The notes: a model not told the origin generated them from the letters alone. A stretch of 64,000 nt of DNA from Curtobacterium sp. Leaf183 (GCF_001424385.1 NZ_LMPO01000008.1:886321-950320); one strand, 5' to 3'. Numbered from the stretch's first letter, positions 1 to 7,835 are shown. Made by a program: numbers and translations.

Positions 1-1052
1 AGGCTCGCTCCGACGTGTCCGTCGAGGGTGCCCTCGTCGTGCGCCGGGTCGAGCGGGGCGCCACCGACGAGCTGCAGGAAGCGGTCCTCGTCGATGCGGT
101 CCAGGAAGGACTCGAGCGCGGTCCAGCCGTCCTCCAGCCGGACGATGAGCCCGTGGTCGCCGTCGCCGCGATCGCCGAAGGTCGACGTCGAGGTGTGCGG
201 CGGCGGCCAGACCTCGCCGCGGTCCAGGAAGGAGACGGCCTCGGGACCGACGATCACCGCGAGCGGCGAGGGCTCGCCGTGCGCGACGGCGCGCACCAGG
301 TGGTCGGCGTCCCCGCGGCGCTGCATCACGACACCGAACACCGGGACGACGTCCTCGGCCACACGGTGCACCGCGGCGAGCATGCGCTCGGCCAGCTGCG
401 GATCCGTTCCTTCGTCCGGGATGGTCAGGACGGCGGACATCGTCTCGATCACGACGGTGTCGGTCAGGTGTGCGGTCATCGTCGCCGAGAAGCCCTCGCC
501 GACGGCGTAGGACGTGCTGATGCCCGGCGCCTCGTGCTTGGCGTACTGGGTCACGACCCACCGGTCCCAGGGCACGGCGAGCGGCTCGACGGTCCCCCAG
601 CGGTCCGGGCAGGCGCCCACCGTGTGGCAGAGCGCCTCGATCGCGGAACCGATGTCGATCGCGCGTTCGGCGTGGTGCCGCAGTGTCAGGTCGATGCTGA
701 TCTGGCGGACCGAGCCGGTGGCCGCGGGGTGCTCCGCTGACGGCGGTCCCAGCAGCTCGGGCCCGTGCTCGACGAAGTCCTCGATGCGTTCCGCCCGGAC
801 CCCGGTGCGTCCGTCGCGCAGGGTGCCGTCCGGGTCGGTGACCGCCCAGGCGGCGCCGTGTGCACCGAGTGCGTGTCGGAGCGCCGGCGTCAGCGCGGCG
901 CCCGGTTCGGTACGGAGCACGACCGTCCGGCCGGCGTCGGACGCACGTCGCAGCAGCGAGGCCAGCGCCTCGGTCAGCCACACCACCTGCGAGCCGGAGT
1001 CGACCACGATGGCGGGGCCGACCACGTCGTCGATGAGGGGATGTCTGACCAT
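1..1052 (-). CDS. Uncharacterised actinobacterial protein, DUF6177-like; C-terminal end cut by window edge
   Basis: Translating the minus strand from the ATG at 1052 gives about 350 codons without a stop before base 1, so the 3' end lies outside the window. A strong AGGAGG sits about 7 bases upstream of the ATG. The protein begins MVRHPLIDDVVGPAIVVDSG and is soluble, with no signal peptide or membrane segment. The early region (VVLRTEPGAALTPALRHAL, then GAAWAV) resembles what I recall of DUF6177, a family of unknown function reported in actinobacteria, sometimes near type VII secretion genes. No ESX gene is visible here, so no role in secretion is claimed. The family match is from memory and moderately uncertain; the reading frame itself is secure. 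Confidence 0.6.
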   Translation of the reverse strand, partial: MVRHPLIDDVVGPAIVVDSGSQVVWLTEALASLLRRASDAGRTVVLRTEPGAALTPALRHALGAHGAAWAVTDPDGTLRDGRTGVRAERIEDFVEHGPELLGPPSAEHPAATGSVRQISIDLTLRHHAERAIDIGSAIEALCHTVGACPDRWGTVEPLAVPWDRWVVTQYAKHEAPGISTSYAVGEGFSATMTAHLTDTVVIETMSAVLTIPDEGTDPQLAERMLAAVHRVAEDVVPVFGVVMQRRGDADHLVRAVAHGEPSPLAVIVGPEAVSFLDRGEVWPPPHTSTSTFGDRGDGDHGLIVRLEDGWTALESFLDRIDEDRFLQLVGGAPLDPAHDEGTLDGHVGAS

Positions 1053-1214
1053 CCGTGTCCTCCTCGGTCGGGGTCGCTGGAACCCCCTGGACGCTACACA
1101 CGCGCCCGACACCTGTCCGTCAGGCGGGGCGGCTCACAGAAGAGACACGGGAGGCTCGGGGCGGACCCGGTGGATCGGCGCACGGCGGGCGGTCGGCTGG
1201 CTTCCAGCGGAGAA

Positions 1215-1249
1215 TCCGCTATGGTGGTCGAGTCCCGCTGAGCGGGCGC
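1215..1249 (+). promoter_or_regulatory. Probable promoter region of tRNA-Gly
   Basis: A -10-like TATGGT lies at 1220-1225, about 25 bases before the tRNA. A short inverted repeat CCCGC-TGA-GCGGG follows just upstream of the tRNA and could be part of the 5' leader. There is no clear -35 match. This is inference from position and motif only. Confidence 0.35.
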
Positions 1250-1320
1250 GCGAGTGTAGTTCAATGGTAGAACTCCAGCTTCCCAAGCTGGTAGCGCGGG
1301 TTCGATTCCCGTCACTCGCT
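1250..1320 (+). tRNA. tRNA-Gly (anticodon CCC)
   Basis: A 71-base cloverleaf can be folded. The acceptor arms GCGAGTG (1250-1256) and CACTCGC (1313-1319) pair, followed by discriminator T at 1320. The anticodon stem CCAGC/GCTGG (1275-1279, 1287-1291) encloses the loop TTCCCAA, giving anticodon CCC at 1282-1284, which reads GGG glycine codons. The T arm has the canonical GGTTCGATTCC core. CCA is not encoded. The 3' flank is unusually A+T-rich for this window, so the gene may mark the edge of acquired DNA. Confidence 0.95.
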
Positions 1321-1896
1321 CCGATTCCAGACATGTCCATCGCTGTCGTTCTCAACCCAGATGAGTCTTCGCTCGAAGGAGTTGAGACTCCAGCCTCTCG
1401 AACGCGCAACAAGTCGCGCTTGCCGTCGCTGTGCAGGACGGCACCGCCCATCCCCTGGTCCGCTGGGCTCCCTGGGGCCGCCGCTTGTCGTCGGCGCGCA
1501 GATGACATGTCGCCTTCGCGCACAACTCGTCACCGAAGCGCGTTCCTCGGTGCTGCCTCAGTCGGCGAACGTTTCCCGGCGAGTCAGGAGCAGTGCGCCG
1601 TGCACGCTTGCTCGTTGTCGGGGTGGACTCCGCCTTCGGCAGGGACGCACGCGAGGCGTCCCGGAGGCGGCTCCGCCGGCTCCGGCTTCTTGCGCCGAAT
1701 CGATTCGAAGTAATTGTTCCAGCGCGAAACGGAATCGTCGCGACAGATCTGCAAGATAGAGCGGGGCTGAAACTGTCCATAGATCGACCCGGAATGGGTG
1801 CGGTTTCGCCTTCGGTTCGCGAATGCGTCTTGTCAGGCAAGAAGCTGCGTGCTTTGCTCCCGCTCACGCGGCAAGGGGTCGCTTGAGGGGAACACC
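1321..1896. other. Gene-poor, A+T-richer spacer downstream of tRNA-Gly
   Basis: These 576 bases hold no convincing gene. Open frames exist on both strands but lack a family signature, a good ribosome site or consistent codon use. Base composition shifts here: runs such as AATCGATTCGAAGTAATTG (about 1697-1715) are unlike the surrounding DNA. The stretch probably contains the promoter of the secreted-protein gene that follows and may include decayed coding sequence. I saw no second copy of the tRNA 3' end before position 3000. Confidence 0.5.
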
Positions 1897-2583
1897 ATGC
1901 GAATCACGAAGAAGCGCTCCGTACTCTGGACATTGCCACTGGGGGCCGTCCTTCTCTCCATCACTCTCGCGGCACCTGCGCACGCGGTCACCACGCCGGA
2001 CGCCGACGTACCGCTCTCCAGCACGCTCACGATCACTCAAGCCGACGGGACTTCGAAGACGACGACCTCGACCGGCACGCTGCAGTCGGTACAGGACGTC
2101 ACGCCAGCCGACGACGTGAACTCGGATCAACCGGCAGCCGCGTCCGTTCAGTCGAGCAGGGCGGTCTCAGCCGCTGCGGCCCCCGCGGTGGCCGGCCCGC
2201 AGGGAGCGAAGCTGCTCTGCAACAAGTTCTACAAGTTCTCGGACGCGAACCTGAGCTACACGGTGCAGCACCAGTGCGGAGGCAGCACCGTTCCGTGGGG
2301 GATCAAGCTCTCGCCCGCCGACTGCGCCACCGTCGTCGGTGACGTGGTGGAAGCCCCGCAGCACTGGACCAAGAACGGCGCGACGCAGAAGGCGCAGTCC
2401 GGCCACACAGAGGAGTGCGTGTACCAGTTCCACGGCAACTACAGCGGCTCGCCCGATGGAACGCACATCGCCTACTCGGGCCTGTACACCTGGCGCGTGA
2501 AGGGCAACGGCACTGCGACCCTTCAGGTGTACGGTTCGTTCACCGCGAAGGGTAACCGCTGCGGGTCCGCCACCTCCTGCTGA
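1897..2583 (+). CDS. Secreted cysteine-containing protein of unknown function
   Basis: The ATG at 1897 follows a GAGGGGA ribosome site and gives 228 residues. Residues 1-30 form a classical Sec signal peptide: a basic start (MRITKKRS), a hydrophobic core, and cleavage after AHA. Residues 31 to about 95 are a low-complexity Ser/Thr/Ala/Asp linker. The C-terminal ~130 residues form a folded-looking domain with six cysteines, enough for three disulfides, ending in CGSATSC. No lipobox, sorting signal or enzyme motif is visible. The next gene starts 9 bases downstream and its ribosome site touches this stop codon, so the two are probably co-transcribed. Base composition is lower in G+C than neighbours, suggesting transfer. 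I do not recognise the family. Confidence 0.8.
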   Translation: MRITKKRSVLWTLPLGAVLLSITLAAPAHAVTTPDADVPLSSTLTITQADGTSKTTTSTGTLQSVQDVTPADDVNSDQPAAASVQSSRAVSAAAAPAVAGPQGAKLLCNKFYKFSDANLSYTVQHQCGGSTVPWGIKLSPADCATVVGDVVEAPQHWTKNGATQKAQSGHTEECVYQFHGNYSGSPDGTHIAYSGLYTWRVKGNGTATLQVYGSFTAKGNRCGSATSC

Positions 2584-2592
2584 GGAGCATCG

Positions 2593-2895
2593 ATGTCAGA
2601 ACCCGGAGTAGTTTGCAGCTGGAACGCCGATGAAGGATGGGGCGTCATCGATGTCGCGAATGTCGACGGTGGCGTCTGGGCGCACTTCAGCACAATTGAG
2701 GGCCGGTCATTCGGAGTTCTCAATGTCGGCGAATCAGTTTTCGTTGAATGGGATGACGTGAAGCACGGTTCCTGTTCGGCGCAGGCAACTCGAGTGCTTG
2801 TGGACGGGAACGAAGGTCCCGTGGACGTTCAAGCCGGATCCGGTGTTCTCAACTCGATCCTGACGATCAAGTGGGATGCAGATCAGAAGGACTGA
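2593..2895 (+). CDS. Small divergent cold-shock-domain-like protein
   Basis: This encodes 100 residues from an ATG whose ribosome site (GAGGAGC, 2582-2588) overlaps the stop of the preceding gene, implying coupled expression. Residues about 10-55 resemble the nucleic-acid-binding faces of CspA proteins: EGWGVID in place of the usual RNP1-type KGFGFI, and VWAHFSTIEG in place of the RNP2-type VFVHFSAI. NVGESVFVEWDD then matches the CSD G-x-x-V-x-F strand. The C-terminal ~40 residues are an extension absent from 67-residue cold-shock proteins. Codon use is less biased to G/C in third positions than in surrounding genes. A single-stranded nucleic-acid-binding role is inferred from the fold resemblance only. 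Confidence 0.75.
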   Translation: MSEPGVVCSWNADEGWGVIDVANVDGGVWAHFSTIEGRSFGVLNVGESVFVEWDDVKHGSCSAQATRVLVDGNEGPVDVQAGSGVLNSILTIKWDADQKD

Positions 2896-2917
2896 CCTCA
2901 CCCCTGCACCTTGATGA

Positions 2918-2966
2918 GAGGCACCACGGGTCTACCGGCCGACAGGGCCGAGGCCCGTGGTGCCTC
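2918..2966. terminator. Bidirectional terminator hairpin between convergent genes
   Basis: A 13-bp perfect stem, GAGGCACCACGGG (2918-2930) with CCCGTGGTGCCTC (2954-2966), encloses a smaller CGGCC/GGCCG hairpin. It lies between the stop of the cold-shock-like gene and the stop of the convergent SDR gene and can serve both. There is no clear T-run, which is common for this G+C-rich group. Confidence 0.75.
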
Positions 2967-3002
2967 CGTCGATCGGCGCGCTCACCGTCCAGCGGCCGGT
3001 GG

Positions 3003-3926
3003 TCACACCCGGACGCCGGTGAGCTCGGCGGACAGGTCCCACAGCGCGCTCGCCGTCGCCGTGTCGGTGAACGGCTTCCACAGCGGGCGTCGCGCGGGCG
3101 GTCCCCCGACGGTGCGCTTCGGGCCGTACAACACGTCGGTGTGCTCGTCGGTGCTGGTCGCGGCGAGCAGTGCGGGGAGCGCCGCGCTCTCCACGGTGCC
3201 GAGGACCCCGACCCGCGCCAGGACCTCGATCACCCGCCGTTCGCCGCCGGCTCGCTCGCGACCCATCCCGGGCTGGGCCGCGAGCAGGTTGGTCGGCGAG
3301 ACGCCGGGGTGCGCGAGGATGCTGGTGATGCCCCATCCGCCGGCGCGGCTCCGGCGGTCGAGTTCCCGTGCGAACAGCCCGACGGCGATCTTCGAGGCGC
3401 TGTAGGCCCGCATGACGTCGTACCGTCGCTGCTGCGCGAAGTCGTCGAGCTCGAGGGACCCGGTCCGCGCGGCGACGCTGGTCTGGTGCACCACCCGTGC
3501 ACGGCCGGCCCGCAGCAGCGGGAGCAGCCCGAGCGTCAGCCCGAAGTGCCCGAGGTGGTTCGTGCCGACCTGCAGCTCGAACCCGTCCGCGGTCTCCTGT
3601 CGGGTCGGAGGCCGCATCACCCCGGCGTTGTTGACGAGCAGGCCGACCGGACGGCCGTCGTCCGCGAGCTGCCGGACGAGGGCGTCGACGGAGTCGAGTC
3701 GGGACAGGTCGAGGGGCATCACCCGGATCGTCGCCGCGGGCACGGCCTGTCGGATGCGTGCGGCCGCCCGCTCCCCCTTGTCGGCGGACCGGACGGGCAT
3801 GACGACCTCGGCGCCGGCAGCAGCCAGCCGACGGGCGATCACGGCGCCCAGGCCATCGCTGGCGCCGGTGACGACGGCGATCGTGCCGGTCTGGTCGGGG
3901 AGGTCGAGCTTCGGGGTGGTCGGCAT
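3003..3926 (-). CDS. Short-chain dehydrogenase/reductase (SDR), retinol-dehydrogenase-like
   Basis: The product has 307 residues. The Rossmann NAD(P) motif TGASDGLG is at about 20-27, NNAG follows near residue 100, and the catalytic set is Ser in HQTSVAAR and Tyr/Lys in YSASK. The layout (long N-terminal Rossmann fold, ~300 residues) fits SDRs resembling retinol dehydrogenases/WW-domain oxidoreductases that act on hydrophobic alcohols or carbonyls; the actual substrate is unknown. The ATG at 3926 has GGAAGG upstream. It lies 76 bases downstream of an MmyB-type regulator on the same strand. A 19-bp element at 3986-4004, repeated upstream of the regulator, suggests the regulator controls this gene. 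Confidence 0.88.
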   Translation of the reverse strand: MPTTPKLDLPDQTGTIAVVTGASDGLGAVIARRLAAAGAEVVMPVRSADKGERAAARIRQAVPAATIRVMPLDLSRLDSVDALVRQLADDGRPVGLLVNNAGVMRPPTRQETADGFELQVGTNHLGHFGLTLGLLPLLRAGRARVVHQTSVAARTGSLELDDFAQQRRYDVMRAYSASKIAVGLFARELDRRSRAGGWGITSILAHPGVSPTNLLAAQPGMGRERAGGERRVIEVLARVGVLGTVESAALPALLAATSTDEHTDVLYGPKRTVGGPPARRPLWKPFTDTATASALWDLSAELTGVRV

Positions 3927-3985
3927 GGGGTGTCCTTCCGGGGACGACGGGTGCGTGTCCCCATGGTCCGGCTCCGCCTCGGCCG

Positions 3986-4004
3986 CATCCAGGACCTGTC
4001 GGTC
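3986..4004 (-). promoter_or_regulatory. Copy 1 of a shared 19-bp element upstream of the SDR gene
   Basis: CATCCAGGACCTGTCGGTC overlaps the stop codon of the upstream regulator and sits 60 bases before the SDR start. A 16/19 match occurs at 4897-4915, upstream of the regulator itself. The pair looks like a common operator or promoter element. Confidence 0.5.
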
Positions 4005-4863
4005 AGTGGCTCCCCGGGGCGTCCCCGACAGCGGCCATGTCCTGCGACCCCACCACGGCGAGCAGCTGCAGCCGTTCGTGACTCCGACTGCCGGGCACGG
4101 CCGTGTAGACGAGCATCCGGTGGGACTGCTCCGTGTCGAGGAGCGTCTGACACGCCAGTTCGAGCGCACCGACCACGGGGTGCAGGAACCGCTTGACCTC
4201 GGGCGGCCGGATGCCGACCTCGTGTCGGTCCCACACCGCGCGGAACGCTGCGTCGTCCCGGAGGGCGTTGACCAGGGACGCCGCGTGGGACCCCGGACCG
4301 CGCAGGGTCACGACCTCGCGGAGCCCGGCGGCGTAGACGCGGGACAGCAGGAGCCGTTCCTCCGGCGGGTACGCGGCCTGCGCCTCCGGGTCCGTGAACC
4401 ACCGGTAGCCCAGGCTCCGAGCCGGTCCGGAGCGCTGCGCAGCGTCCCCGGTCAGTGCCCGTCCGAGCGGGGTCTGCCGGAGCGTCTCGCCGAGTTCCGT
4501 CACGATCTCCGCAGGGGTGTCCACCAGCCGGTCGAGGATCCGGAGCATCCCCGGACCGACGTGCTCGCTCGTGGTCCCCCGCGCGGGCGGGTGGTGTCCG
4601 GCGAGCCGGAACAGGTGGTCGCGTTCGTCGATCGACAGGTGCAGCCCCTGCGCGATCGCTGCCGTCATCTGCTCGGACGGGTGTGGCCCCGTGCCGCGCT
4701 CGAGTCGCGCGTAGTAGTCGGTCGACATGCTGCAGAGCACGGCGACCTCCTCCCGCCGCAGCCCCTCGGTCCGGCGGCGTTGCCCGCGCGGCAGCCCGAC
4801 GTCCTCCGGCTGCAGCGCATCACGGCGGAGACGCAGGAAGTCGGCCAGGGCCGCACGGTCCAT
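4003..4863 (-). CDS. XRE-family transcriptional regulator with MmyB-like ligand-binding domain
   Basis: This encodes 286 residues. The N-terminal ~75 residues form an XRE helix-turn-helix: [17 protein letters not shown], then [24 protein letters not shown], a signature seen in actinobacterial MmyB-like regulators. The remaining ~190 residues match the MmyB-like ligand-binding domain, including [20 protein letters not shown], thought to bind fatty-acid-like or small hydrophobic ligands in the family. Such genes commonly sit next to an SDR, as here. It is transcribed toward the SDR gene. A 19-bp element lies 34 bases upstream of its start and again before the SDR, consistent with self-control plus control of its neighbour. 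Confidence 0.9.
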   Translation of the reverse strand: MDRAALADFLRLRRDALQPEDVGLPRGQRRRTEGLRREEVAVLCSMSTDYYARLERGTGPHPSEQMTAAIAQGLHLSIDERDHLFRLAGHHPPARGTTSEHVGPGMLRILDRLVDTPAEIVTELGETLRQTPLGRALTGDAAQRSGPARSLGYRWFTDPEAQAAYPPEERLLLSRVYAAGLREVVTLRGPGSHAASLVNALRDDAAFRAVWDRHEVGIRPPEVKRFLHPVVGALELACQTLLDTEQSHRMLVYTAVPGSRSHERLQLLAVVGSQDMAAVGDAPGSH

Positions 4864-4896
4864 CACGCTCCCGTTCCTACCGCATCCGCGTGCCGA

Positions 4897-4915
4897 CATC
4901 GAGGACCTGCCGATC
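4897..4915 (-). promoter_or_regulatory. Copy 2 of a shared 19-bp element upstream of the XRE regulator
   Basis: CATCGAGGACCTGCCGATC lies 34 bases upstream of the regulator's ATG, in the 86-base gap behind the next SDR gene. It matches the copy at 3986-4004 at 16 of 19 positions in the same orientation relative to the downstream gene. Confidence 0.5.
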
Positions 4916-4949
4916 CACCCGTGGCGCCGTCCGGTGCGATCCGCCCCGC

Positions 4950-5837
4950 TCACTCCGGATCCGGCGCACCCCCGATCGAGGCGTGCGCCAGCGGGTCCAG
5001 CTGCTCGGGCGTCACGTCGAGCGCCTGCGTCGAGCGGCTGAGTGCTTCATGGCGCTCGTCCGCGGCGAGGAGCGCTCGGCCCGCGGCGGTCGCGTGCTCG
5101 AAGGCGTCCGGGCCGACGAGCAGGCGGAGCGGCGGCGCTTCCATGGCGATGACCCGCAGCACGAGCTCGGCGACGAGGTCGGGATCGCTGGCGCCGATGC
5201 TGTCGCCCCCGTGCATGCGAGCGGAGGCACCGACTGTTGCCTGGTACTCCGGGCGGACCGGTGCGACGCGCATCGAGGTACCCGCCCAGTCGGTCCGCAT
5301 GCCCCCGGGCTCGAGGACAGTCACGCGGATCCCGAGCGGCCCGACTTCCTGGGCCAGGACGGCCGAGAACCCGCCGACGGCCCACTTCGCCGCCTGGTAG
5401 GCCCCGAGCCCCGGAGTCGACAACCTCCCGCCGACGGAGGACACCTGCACGATGTGCCCGGAACCCTGCTCGCGCATGACGTGGACGGCCTCGCGGCTGA
5501 GGGACACGACGCCGAACAGGTTGGTCTCGACCTGAGCGCGGAAGTCGTCCGGGTCGGCGTCCTCGATGCTCGCGAGGTTCGCGTAGCCGGCGTTGTTGAC
5601 CAGGACGTCGAGCCGGCCGAAACGGTTGACTGCGGCCCGGACAGCGGCACTCGCTGCCGCGGGATCGGTGACGTCGAGCGCGACCGGCAGGAGTGCGGCC
5701 GCGTGGTCGGCGACGAGGTCGTCGAGGCTGCCCGGGCGGCGGGCACCGGCGACCACCTGGTGCCCGGCGGCGAGCGCTGCGGTGACGACGGAACGTCCGA
5801 GCCCTCGTGAGGCTCCCGTGACGAGGATGACGGACAT
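4950..5837 (-). CDS. SDR family oxidoreductase, divergent from a TetR regulator
   Basis: The product has 295 residues. The cofactor motif TGASRGLG is at residues 7-14, NNAGYAN near 90, and the catalytic Ser (QVSSVGG) is followed by YQAAK. The C-terminal region shows the extended substrate-side segment of classical SDRs that carry out NADP-linked carbonyl reduction. The substrate is not evident. The start codon at 5837 lacks a strong ribosome site. The gene is divergent from a TetR regulator and the 102-base gap carries two inverted repeats built on TCAACC/GGTTGA, so repression by that TetR protein is likely. Confidence 0.88.
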   Translation of the reverse strand: MSVILVTGASRGLGRSVVTAALAAGHQVVAGARRPGSLDDLVADHAAALLPVALDVTDPAAASAAVRAAVNRFGRLDVLVNNAGYANLASIEDADPDDFRAQVETNLFGVVSLSREAVHVMREQGSGHIVQVSSVGGRLSTPGLGAYQAAKWAVGGFSAVLAQEVGPLGIRVTVLEPGGMRTDWAGTSMRVAPVRPEYQATVGASARMHGGDSIGASDPDLVAELVLRVIAMEAPPLRLLVGPDAFEHATAAGRALLAADERHEALSRSTQALDVTPEQLDPLAHASIGGAPDPE

Positions 5838-5857
5838 GGTGTTCCAGCTCTCTTCGA

Positions 5858-5883
5858 GTCAACTAACTAACTGATTGGTTGAC
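5858..5883. promoter_or_regulatory. Inverted repeat 1 in the SDR/TetR intergenic region (putative TetR operator)
   Basis: The ends GTCAACTAA and TTGGTTGAC pair at 8 of 9 positions. The site lies 21 bases upstream of the SDR start codon, where it would cover the SDR promoter. It shares half-sites with the repeat at 5912-5927. Confidence 0.55.
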
Positions 5884-5911
5884 GTTAGTGAACTCCTCCT
5901 CCGTGCAATTG

Positions 5912-5927
5912 TCAACCAGATGGTTGA
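5912..5927. promoter_or_regulatory. Inverted repeat 2 (putative TetR operator)
   Basis: TCAACC-AGAT-GGTTGA has perfect 6-base arms. It ends 12 bases before the TetR start codon, so binding there would block the regulator's own promoter. The half-site is the same as in the other repeat of this gap. Confidence 0.6.
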
Positions 5928-5939
5928 TACGCTGCGTGC

Positions 5940-6551
5940 ATGACGATGCCACGCGACGCCGACGCAACGCGCGCCAGGTTGCTCGTCGCCGCTCGCGACG
6001 AGTTCGCGGCGGTGGGGATCGCCGGAGCGCGGGTCGATCGGATCGCTTCGGCTGCGGTCAGCAACAAGGCGCAGATCTACCACTACTTCGGGAGCAAGGA
6101 CGGCCTGTTCGACGCGGTCTTCGACGCGATGGTCGTGGAGACCCTGGACGACGTGGCGATCGACGCAGCCGACCTCCCCGAGTACGCCGGCCGTCTGCAT
6201 GACTCGTACGCGCGCCGACCGTGGGTGCAGCGCCTGGCGACCTGGTACCGGCTCGAACGGGGCGATGCGCATGCCCCGATCGACGCGGTGGTCCGGAGCA
6301 ACGCGGGCAAGCTGCAGGCGATCGAGGACGCGCAACGGGCCGGTCTGGTCTCGTCCGCGTTCTCGGCCGTGGAGCTCCTGGGGATCGTCATCCACGCGTC
6401 GGCGCTCTGGAGCGGCGCCATGCCCGAGTACACGGAGCTGACGGACAGGCTCGGTCCAGCCCGCAGGCGAGCCGTCGTCGTCGCGTCCGTCGCTGCGATC
6501 TGCTCCGCTGGAAGCCTGCCGACCGCCGGCGCTGGACGTCGCGCCGGGTAG
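5940..6551 (+). CDS. TetR/AcrR family transcriptional regulator
   Basis: This encodes 203 residues. Residues about 8-55 carry the TetR DNA-binding domain (ATRARLLVAARDEFAAVGIAGARVDRIA, then VSNKAQIYHYFGSKDGLF, given here in parts). The C-terminal ~140 residues form the helical ligand-binding domain, resembling the TetR_C group with the sequence PWVQRLATWYRLERG. It is divergent from an SDR gene with two matching inverted repeats between them, the typical arrangement of a local repressor. The ligand is unknown. The next gene, a flavin oxidase, starts 9 bases downstream on the same strand. Confidence 0.9.
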   Translation: MTMPRDADATRARLLVAARDEFAAVGIAGARVDRIASAAVSNKAQIYHYFGSKDGLFDAVFDAMVVETLDDVAIDAADLPEYAGRLHDSYARRPWVQRLATWYRLERGDAHAPIDAVVRSNAGKLQAIEDAQRAGLVSSAFSAVELLGIVIHASALWSGAMPEYTELTDRLGPARRRAVVVASVAAICSAGSLPTAGAGRRAG

Positions 6552-6560
6552 CATCGCCGG

Positions 6561-7670
6561 ATGCACACACGCCATGACCACGTCGTCATCGGCGCGGGCG
6601 TCATCGGGGCAGCCACCGCGCGAGCGCTCGCCGCGCGGGGCGACCGGGTCCTGCTCGTGGAGCAGTTCGCCCGCGGGCACGACCGGGGCTCGTCGCACGG
6701 CGCGAGCCGCATCTTCCGCATGGGCTACGCCGACGCCGAGTACGTCGCGCTGTGTCAGCAGGCCTTCGACGCCTGGCGCGACCTCGAAGCCGCGAGTGGT
6801 CGCACGCTGCTCGACCTGACCGGCGCCGTCGACCACGGCCGCCCCGAGCAGATCGCCGCCATCGACGCAGCCCTGACCGCCGCGGACATCGACCACGAGC
6901 GCCTCACCCCGGAGCAGGCGGCAGCGCGCTGGCCGGGCCTGGCGTTCGAGGGCTCCGTGCTGACGCACCCGTCGGCCGGACGCATCCGCTCGGCGGACGC
7001 AATCGAGGCGCTCCTCGACCTCGCCGAGGAAGACGGCGCCGAGCTGCGGTTCCACACCCGGGTCACCAGCGTCGAGGACCACGGGAACACCGTCACGCTG
7101 ACCCTCGACGGTCCGGACGGCAACACGTCCGTCACCGCCACCAGCGTGGTCGCGGCGGTCGGGTCGTGGGCCCCCGCCGTGGTCGGCGACCTGTTCGCCC
7201 GACGCGGGTCGGGCCTCCCGGCGCTCCGTGTCACCCAGGAGCAGCCCGCCCACTTCCCCAGCAACCTGCCGGACGGCGCGTGGCCGAGCTTCGTGCACTG
7301 GCAGCTCGACGGACCGGACGTGTACGGCCTGCTCACACCGGGTGAGGGCGTCAAGGTCGGCTTCCACGGCACCGGTCCCGTCGTCGACCCCGACCATCGC
7401 GACCTCGCACCCGTGCCGGACCAGGTCCTGCGACTGCAGGAGTACGTCGCGCGGTTCGTCCCCGGCGTCGACGCGTCGTCCCCCGACCTCATCAGCTGCC
7501 TGTACGACAACTCGCCCACCGAAGACTTCGTGCTCGACCGGCGCGGACCGGTCACGGTGGCGACGGGCTCGTCGGGGCACGGCTTCAAGTTCGCGCCCCT
7601 GCTCGGGGAGATGCTCGCCGACCTGGCCACGGGAGGGGTGCCGCATCCGCGCTTCGCGATCCCGATGTGA
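6561..7670 (+). CDS. FAD-dependent oxidase of the sarcosine oxidase / N-methyltryptophan oxidase family
   Basis: The product has 369 residues, close to the ~370-390 of monomeric sarcosine oxidases. The N-terminal FAD motif is VVIGAGVIGAATARALA, followed by the DRGSSHGASRIFR segment that contacts flavin in this family. Cys313 in SCLYDNSPTEDF aligns with the cysteine that binds FAD covalently in MSOX and MTOX. The family oxidatively demethylates N-methyl amino acids, releasing formaldehyde and H2O2; the substrate here is not determined. It follows the TetR gene by 9 bases, so it may share its transcript. An elaborate hairpin begins 34 bases after the stop. Confidence 0.85.
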   Translation: MHTRHDHVVIGAGVIGAATARALAARGDRVLLVEQFARGHDRGSSHGASRIFRMGYADAEYVALCQQAFDAWRDLEAASGRTLLDLTGAVDHGRPEQIAAIDAALTAADIDHERLTPEQAAARWPGLAFEGSVLTHPSAGRIRSADAIEALLDLAEEDGAELRFHTRVTSVEDHGNTVTLTLDGPDGNTSVTATSVVAAVGSWAPAVVGDLFARRGSGLPALRVTQEQPAHFPSNLPDGAWPSFVHWQLDGPDVYGLLTPGEGVKVGFHGTGPVVDPDHRDLAPVPDQVLRLQEYVARFVPGVDASSPDLISCLYDNSPTEDFVLDRRGPVTVATGSSGHGFKFAPLLGEMLADLATGGVPHPRFAIPM

Positions 7671-7704
7671 CGGCCAGCGCGCGGCTCGAGTCCGATCCGC
7701 CGCG

Positions 7705-7752
7705 TGACGAATCCGGTCGGCCGAGACCGGGGATCGTCGACCGGATCCGTCA
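7705..7752 (+). terminator. Nested hairpin after the flavin oxidase gene
   Basis: Arms at 7705-7717 and 7740-7752 (ends TGACG and CGTCA) pair at 12 of 13 positions and enclose a second hairpin CGGTC-GGCCGA-GACCG at 7714-7729 that partly overlaps the left arm. A terminator is the simplest reading. An operator for the downstream glycerate kinase gene is an alternative. Confidence 0.45.
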
Positions 7753-7835
7753 TCGCGGCGGCGGAACCTGCAGTCGCTGAGGCCAGCGCAGCCGGGAACG
7801 CCGGTCATGTGCATCCGGCCCGCTAGCGTGGTGCC

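Noticed and set aside
1352..1867. A 171-codon minus-strand frame in the A+T-richer spacer
   Set aside because: No ribosome site, no family signature and Arg/Ser-rich content; kept as non-coding.
2880..3000. Second attachment site copying the tRNA-Gly 3' end
   Set aside because: No direct repeat of the tRNA 3' end was found by eye at the far end of the cassette, and no integrase is present, so an integrated element is not claimed.
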